Of a stretch of 64,000 nt of DNA, positions 58,301 to 64,000 are shown in pieces. Source of the stretch: Ricinus communis (lineage: Eukaryota; Streptophyta; Magnoliopsida; Malpighiales; Euphorbiaceae); assembly GCF_019578655.1 (NCBI RefSeq), contig NC_063264.1, positions 7,481,213-7,545,212 of the forward strand, written 5' to 3'. The notes beneath the pieces were generated by a model that saw only the letters and a program-made list of their open reading frames with translations, did no database searches and was not told the DNA's origin. A program made the translations under genes and the position numbers. Each line of letters begins with the position of its first letter. Positions within the stretch are counted from its first letter, which is position 1.

Positions 58301-61028
58301 AAATTCAAAGAATAAAAGGCAAAGGGTTCAATAGTATTTATAATTCAGATAAAACTATTTCATTATTTAAAAAAGAAAAAGAAAGAAGGAAAAGAAAACT
58401 GAGCAATAAAAGTAGATCACTCTAAGATGCAGTTACTAGTAAAATGGTCAGAAAGTTGCCTATAAGTGGTGCAAATGGTGAATTAGGGAAATATATTCAC
58501 TTCTGCAGTTTGTTGTCAAAAAAATTTCCCTAGAGATATATTATCACTTACAGACTTCATCAAGAGAAACATGTATTTAACATAAACCATTTATTCAAAT
58601 GTAGCATAAAGAGCAGAACAATCCTAAGCAATTTATCCCTTCAGCATATTACTCTCATTTTAATTAAGATGCAGAAGCTACTTACTTCAGCCACAATTTT
58701 GCACCATAACAATGCCATTTTCCGCAGGGTTTTAAAGCTTCCAATTACTTCAGATATCTTAACAAGCAAGCTTTCAGGAGGAGAACCATGAATATCTCTA
58801 GGCAAAGATGATGCTTCCAAACCGTAGTTGATGTTCCTTCTGAGAAACTTTCCCTCTGCGAATCTCTTGCAGATATTTACAATGGAAGTGAAAGATCATA
58901 ACAAGATAGTGCAAATTAACCAAGATGAGAAGTTATTTGCAAAAAATACTCTCTAAATGTCGCCTAATCATGAATCTACCTGCATCAAATAGAGAATGTA
59001 TCAAGGACAAAACTTTCTCATCATCGCCACCAAACTCAGATGCAAGCTTATCCTCCTTGTCACGAAGCACTAATGACTTCATCGCAGCAAGGCTCAAGCT
59101 CGCCCTCTCCAATATAGGTGAAGAGCTTCCAGACGATGCCAAAAGATCTTTCAATGACTTGTGCTTCTTTCCAGCACTAGAATAAAAATCCGGGAAAAAG
59201 GAGAGAGAGAGAGAGAGAGCAATTATAAACACCATATACAAATTGGAAAGTGATATCTCATTACAGAGCTATCTTATTAAAAGGCAGCATGTTCCCACTG
59301 AGGGAACTAATTGTTTAAGGTTAAAAAGAACATTTTAAAAGAAATAAAGCTAAAAGCTAAAATGTCAAGAACAATACTTACTCAATGGCTATAGCCAACT
59401 GCTTCATGACAGATGTTGAAGGAATGTTATCTGGATTGGTGGCATATAATCTTTCAGCTATGAAGGACACTTGTGAACCCTATAAAATACTAATCCATCA
59501 TAAGCAACAAGAATCCCACCATTTATTTAAGCCAACATTGAGACAAGCAAACAAAAATAGAAAACTAAATCATCCACCTATTGCAAGCAATTTTAATTCA
59601 TCTACCACACATAACAGACCATTGCAATTGACATGTAAGAATGTAAATACTTAAGTATATACCAGTTCATTACCTTTGCCTCAGCATCATTTTTCATGTT
59701 CAATAAATAAAGATTTTCATCATAGAATGGAGCAGCCATTGTTGGATTTTCAACTCTCTCTGACTGATTTTCAGCTCCTCCTCTCTTTCCTATTCTTATG
59801 TTCTTGAACCTATCTTGCCACTCCTGCTTTGTTACTATATTTGAAGGTCTCCATTTCAGATGCCTCCCTTCATTGTTACTCTGCATTGTCCCAGTAGTTT
59901 TTTTTTTTAAAAATTTTGTGTGCCTATGTCAATCACAGGCCAAATAAACAGAGAGAATAGCAAATACAAGTAACCATATCAGACCATGACTTAAAAGTTT
60001 ATTTCTGATCAGTTTCATAATGCTTGGAAAGTCTGAATATGCATGAATTGAGTTCACTTAAATTCCATTTAGTCATTCTTTTGTCTGGAAAGGTTATAGT
60101 TGCAAGAATTCAATCATTTCCACTTTAAATAAATAAGGAACTATGAATGAAGGGATTTTATAAGAAATGAAACCATGCGAAAAGCGACATGCTTCTGCAT
60201 GAATTCAATTGAATTCTTGCATATAATTTAATCCACACACTGCACTCAGTTGCCAAGAATGAAAATCAAAGGAAAACAATCTCTTACACAACTAATCCAA
60301 CTTAATTCGTCCCTAATAAATTAACACTGTGTTTGGAAACTCTAAAAATTCATTTAATATTTGGTCAATTTTCATGTTTGGAAAGCATATAGTTGCTACA
60401 ATTCAATTCTTTCAACTTAAGACTAAATTAGTAAATAAATAAGACTTTGAAAGAAATAAAGTCATGCCAATTGTGAAAATTGACATGATTTTTCAAGAAT
60501 TCAATCCAATTGAATTATTGCACTTGATTTATTCCAAACAATATCAGTTTTTCTAAAAAAAATACTTTTAATGACGAAAAGAATAAATTTTTTAACCTAC
60601 ATTTCCTATCAAAATAAAAATGAAATCAAATCAAATCAAAATGAATTACACCAATAAGCCCACGTACCTTTGACTCGCCTTCATTTTTAACACTCTCGTC
60701 TTCTAAATGCTTTCTTGATTCCCTCGGCGATTGCTTATCAGAATCTTTCTCCGATATAACAGAATATCAAGAATATCAGATAATTCAAATAACAAAAGAA
60801 AAAACTGAAAATAGTATAAACATATAAATGACAAAAAAATTAAAGAGAAAGTCAAAAATAGCGATAGATAAAAAAGATAAACAGGAAACTAAAATAAAAT
60901 AAAATAATCTAAGGACCTGCTCGATCGGATATAAAGTCGGATTTAATATCTGTGAAAACCCGCTCCGCTTTAGCAGCAGCTGAATGGAAGGCTGTCCTTG
61001 CTTTTGATACAAAAGACGGAGCCTCCAT
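55336..61028 (-). CDS. RAB3GAP1: Rab3 GTPase-activating protein catalytic subunit (14 exons)
   Basis: Exons in transcript order: 61028-60917, 60744-60668, 59880-59674, 59479-59382, 59176-58980, 58855-58686, 58233-57889, 57807-57743, 57334-57286, 57187-57040, 56647-56563, 56446-56377, 55923-55783, 55644-55336. They join in frame to 690 residues, similar to the plant orthologue. Recognised landmarks are MEAPSFVSKARTAFHSAAAK, PFYDENLYLLNMKND, SLKDLLASSGSSSPILERAS, LRRLWSEELHIPGIPLDDLP, GELVLRLGADHQADNLTML, DFVRWHSPPDWTE and RRLFKKLGLNFGSKDRN. In animals the Rab3GAP complex acts on Rab3 and as an exchange factor for Rab18 in membrane traffic; the plant protein is little characterised. All introns are GT-AG. 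Intron 1 uses the acceptor ending GGAGAAAG, chosen because it alone preserves the frame. Confidence 0.95.
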
Positions 61029-64000
61029 ATCATGCGCCGAGTGTGGTAGGTTGATAATTCACAGGTATTATTAGGGATCGAGAGAGATGAGAGACAGAAA
61101 TGTTGGCATGTTTTTAGGGAATGAGAAGGGAAGGAAGAAGAGAGAGTGATATCAGAGCACAAGGTAAGAGTCTTAACTAGTTCATTTTTTTTGAAACAAC
61201 TTGCTCTTTGTTTTTTTCTTTTCTTTTCTCCCTTCATTTTATTTGAATTTTTTTTTCTTCATTTAATAAAATCTTAATTACTCATTATTACATTTTAGGA
61301 TAAATGTACAAACTCAATCTAATTACTATATACTTCATGCTATAACCTCTTAGTAGTTGTTTTTGGCAAAATATTTAATAGATTTAATTATAAAAAAAAA
61401 ACTAAATTAGACTAAATTATTTTTATATAAATATTATAAAATTTATTATATATATTCCAGTATAATAATAAAATTAAAAAAAAACTGTGTTGCATTTATT
61501 ATATATATTTTCAAGGATAATGATAAAATTGGAAAAAAAATTATGTTACATTGAAAACGTTTATAAGTGAAGATAATTGAAATTTTTTATTTGAAATTAA
61601 AACAGTTTGGTATGAAATCATTAAAAAAAAAAAGTAATAATAATGTGTTGAAAAATGTATAAAAGATTAATTAAAATCCACCTAAATCAAGTCGTAATAG
61701 TTATTCTAAAATTCCATTTAATTAGAAATCTCAAAACTAAATTTGATTTGACAAAATATTTTTTCTAAAATTATAAAATAGTTAAATCCGATTAAACTCA
61801 ACTTAATTAATTAAATAGTTTTTAAAAATATTAAAAGATAATCTAAAAGTATGTTTAATTAAATTTAAAATTTGATGAAGCTTAAATGAATTTAATTCAT
61901 CTATTACAAATGTAAAAAGAAAATAGTAAAATTCTATCACGCATGTAAATCTAATATTAAAAAGTTCGCAAATAGTTTCAATTAAGTTAAACTTAATTTA
62001 ACTTCAATTTTAAATATTTACACTAATAATTAGATATAATTGTATTTTTATAAAATAAAATGGATGCTTATATGTTTAAAACTGAACAAATTTTGATGAA
62101 TATAATAAATTTACAAAACTTAATTTCGAATTTTTGCCATCAAATGTTTAAATGAATATTATCATCTTTGGAGTGATATTTAAACAAATGATAAATGCAG
62201 TAGATTTTGTGACCCTTTGGTTCTTTTTTATAATTAGAAGAATGTTAATCATTATCCAAAAAGATTGTATTAAAGTTAAACCGAAATTTGATGCAACTAT
62301 CAATAACGACCATAGCTTTTAGGGGCATGGGATTCATAAAATGTCATCAACTTTTTATACTTTCAATGCAAACATGCACATAAAATGTCACAATCTAATG
62401 GTGAGAAAAACTGAGGAATCTTTGGAGGATACTCCAAAGTTACTAATGCAGGAAATTTATTCCCTTATTCTTTTAGAATCTAATTTACGATTCTTATAGT
62501 TTCTATGTATATATATTATTAAATCTGACAAAAGAAATTTATAAAAATATTTCTTTTAACAGCCAATTACGATTCTAAATATATATCTTATAAAAATATT
62601 TTTAATGTTTTTAGTAAAATTAAAATTTAAAATATTAATTATTGATAGATAAAATACGATTCGATAATACAATATGATAATTTTTTATATCTAAAGTTAA
62701 TTTAAAATGTGTTAGAGCAGTTTTTTATATATAATAAAATATTTATTTAAAAAATTTAATATAATTATATATTTAAAATTTAAAATTAAAATCTTAATTA
62801 AACTATAAAAGAGTCTCGCTATTTCATTTATACGCTTTTGGATGCAGCCTTACGTCCGTGGCTTATTCTTTTTGCCACAAATAAACGCCATGCATAAACT
62901 AGTCGACAGCTTGTGTACATCCGTATATAGCTGTACATGGAAGACCATTTCTGCAAACCGTGGCTTTACAATTATAAAAACGAAAATAAGAAAACTTAGT
63001 ACATAGTTTAGACATAAATTTTTTTCTTTGATTAATATATCTATTTGGACACTGCTAATGATAAATTCAGAAGCCAATTAGGAATTTGATTTTTATAGAA
63101 ATTTATAAAGTTTTAGATGAGATTTTTTTGTCCACCATTCCAATATTAAATAACATTTAATTATGAGAATAAAAGAATAATTATAGTAAATTCTCTTTAT
63201 TGTCATATATTTAAAATCAAATAGAATTTATGATTACGGAGAAATTATAACTTATTGGAGGTTTCAATATTATTATTTTTATTTAATATTTAATTTTATA
63301 GATAAAATGATATAAATTATAAATAAAATATATTAATATATTATCATATTATACAAATAAAATTGATGAAAAACAATATCACTACAGTAAAGTAAAATAT
63401 TACATAACATATGTTTTTTAAAATGATATATACAAATATAATTATATAGAAAAGTATTTTTTTTAAGATAATACTTAAAAAATTTATAATTTATTATAAC
63501 AAGAGAGTTTATTCCTATTTATAACTGGCTTATATTATGATAATATTTTTTATTATTATATAGATATTGTTCATATAGAATATCATTATAGAGAGATTTT
63601 ACTGTATTTACTATGTAGCTCAAAATCAATCAGTCTATAATAATTTTAAAAAATAAAAATACATTTCAAATTTGATTTCATTATTTGAAATTATTTTTTC
63701 CCTTTAAATCTTAAACATAAAGTTATTTAACTTATGATTTGGTTTATATGGTCATTGCTTGTACTAATTGAAGGTTAAGTTGAAGGTTTGATTATGTGAA
63801 AAATGTCGCATTCGATGACTTAGTTTACGTTATCAACATAGTTTGCAGGCATCATCTATTTGTTTAAACAAATGTGTAAAATTAAATGATTGTGACATTT
63901 TAAATTATTTTAAATGTATTATGTTATATATTTTACTAATTTATTAATTTAGTTTATAAATGTAAGTATGAGATGAGGGTGGCCTCCACAATAAAATCTC
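61029..64000. other. AT-rich intergenic region to window end
   Basis: The RAB3GAP1 promoter and 5' UTR should lie within the first few hundred bases. The rest is strongly AT-rich. A 75-codon minus-strand frame at 62850-63077 has no recognised feature. No gene, RNA or clear repeat was supported. Confidence 0.5.

Noticed and set aside
60745..60916. U12-type or frame-breaking first intron in RAB3GAP1
   Set aside because: A canonical GT-AG solution (donor after GATCGAGCAG, acceptor after GGAGAAAG) keeps the frame.
62850..63077. 75-codon minus-strand frame with a hydrophobic stretch
   Set aside because: Hydrophobicity is expected from AT-rich codons; nothing else supports a gene.

Overview
This window is nuclear genomic DNA from a flowering plant, almost certainly a eudicot. 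The evidence is intron-rich genes with GT-AG introns, proteins closest in composition to eudicot orthologues, AT-rich intergenic DNA, a Ty1/copia retrotransposon, MITE-like inverted repeats, an endogenous plant pararetrovirus and a fragment of plant mitochondrial rRNA. A rosid, perhaps in the Malpighiales, is plausible, but that is a weak inference. No bacterial-type operons, CRISPR arrays or tRNA genes were seen.

Layout. 0-3 kb: first exon of a BAP31-like ER membrane protein (minus strand) running off the left edge, then a gag-like relic. 3.2-10.0 kb: complete 19-exon gene for plastid imidazole glycerol phosphate synthase (HISN4, histidine biosynthesis; plus strand). 10.4-11.4 kb: a non-autonomous inverted-repeat element. 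13.0-19.4 kb: complete 14-exon gene for mitochondrial 2-oxoglutarate dehydrogenase E2 (minus strand, convergent with HISN4). 19.4-32.4 kb: AT-rich DNA with two MITE-like repeats and a cluster of three intronless secreted glycine-rich protein genes, all on the minus strand and with duplicated promoters. 32.4-36.7 kb: a Ty1/copia element with 260-bp LTRs, broken by stop codons. 37.1-37.4 kb: a nuclear copy of part of the mitochondrial 26S rRNA. 37.4-39.0 kb: repeat-derived DNA with a series of imperfect palindromes.

40.0-48.15 kb: a nested structure. An element with inverted ends and a 5-bp target duplication (CCTAT) is split by about 7.1 kb of degenerate endogenous pararetrovirus. The viral part has 159-bp terminal direct repeats, a tRNA-Met primer site, remnants of movement protein, coat protein and reverse transcriptase/RNase H, one intact 3' reading frame, and a promoter strongly resembling caulimoviral 35S-type promoters. 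This is the most interesting part of the window.

48.9-49.5 kb: a small two-exon gene for a probable plastid single-span membrane protein of unknown function. 51.3-61.0 kb, all minus strand: RAB3GAP1 (Rab3GAP catalytic subunit, 14 exons), a plastid P-class PPR gene (three exons, orthologue of Arabidopsis At5g48730), and beyond the PPR gene a decayed second copy of the RAB3GAP1 tail. 61-64 kb is AT-rich and appears empty.

The genes are not functionally linked; this is an ordinary plant gene neighbourhood heavily shaped by insertions and local duplication. Exon boundaries were derived by hand from splice dinucleotides and reading-frame continuity. No alignment program or database was used.
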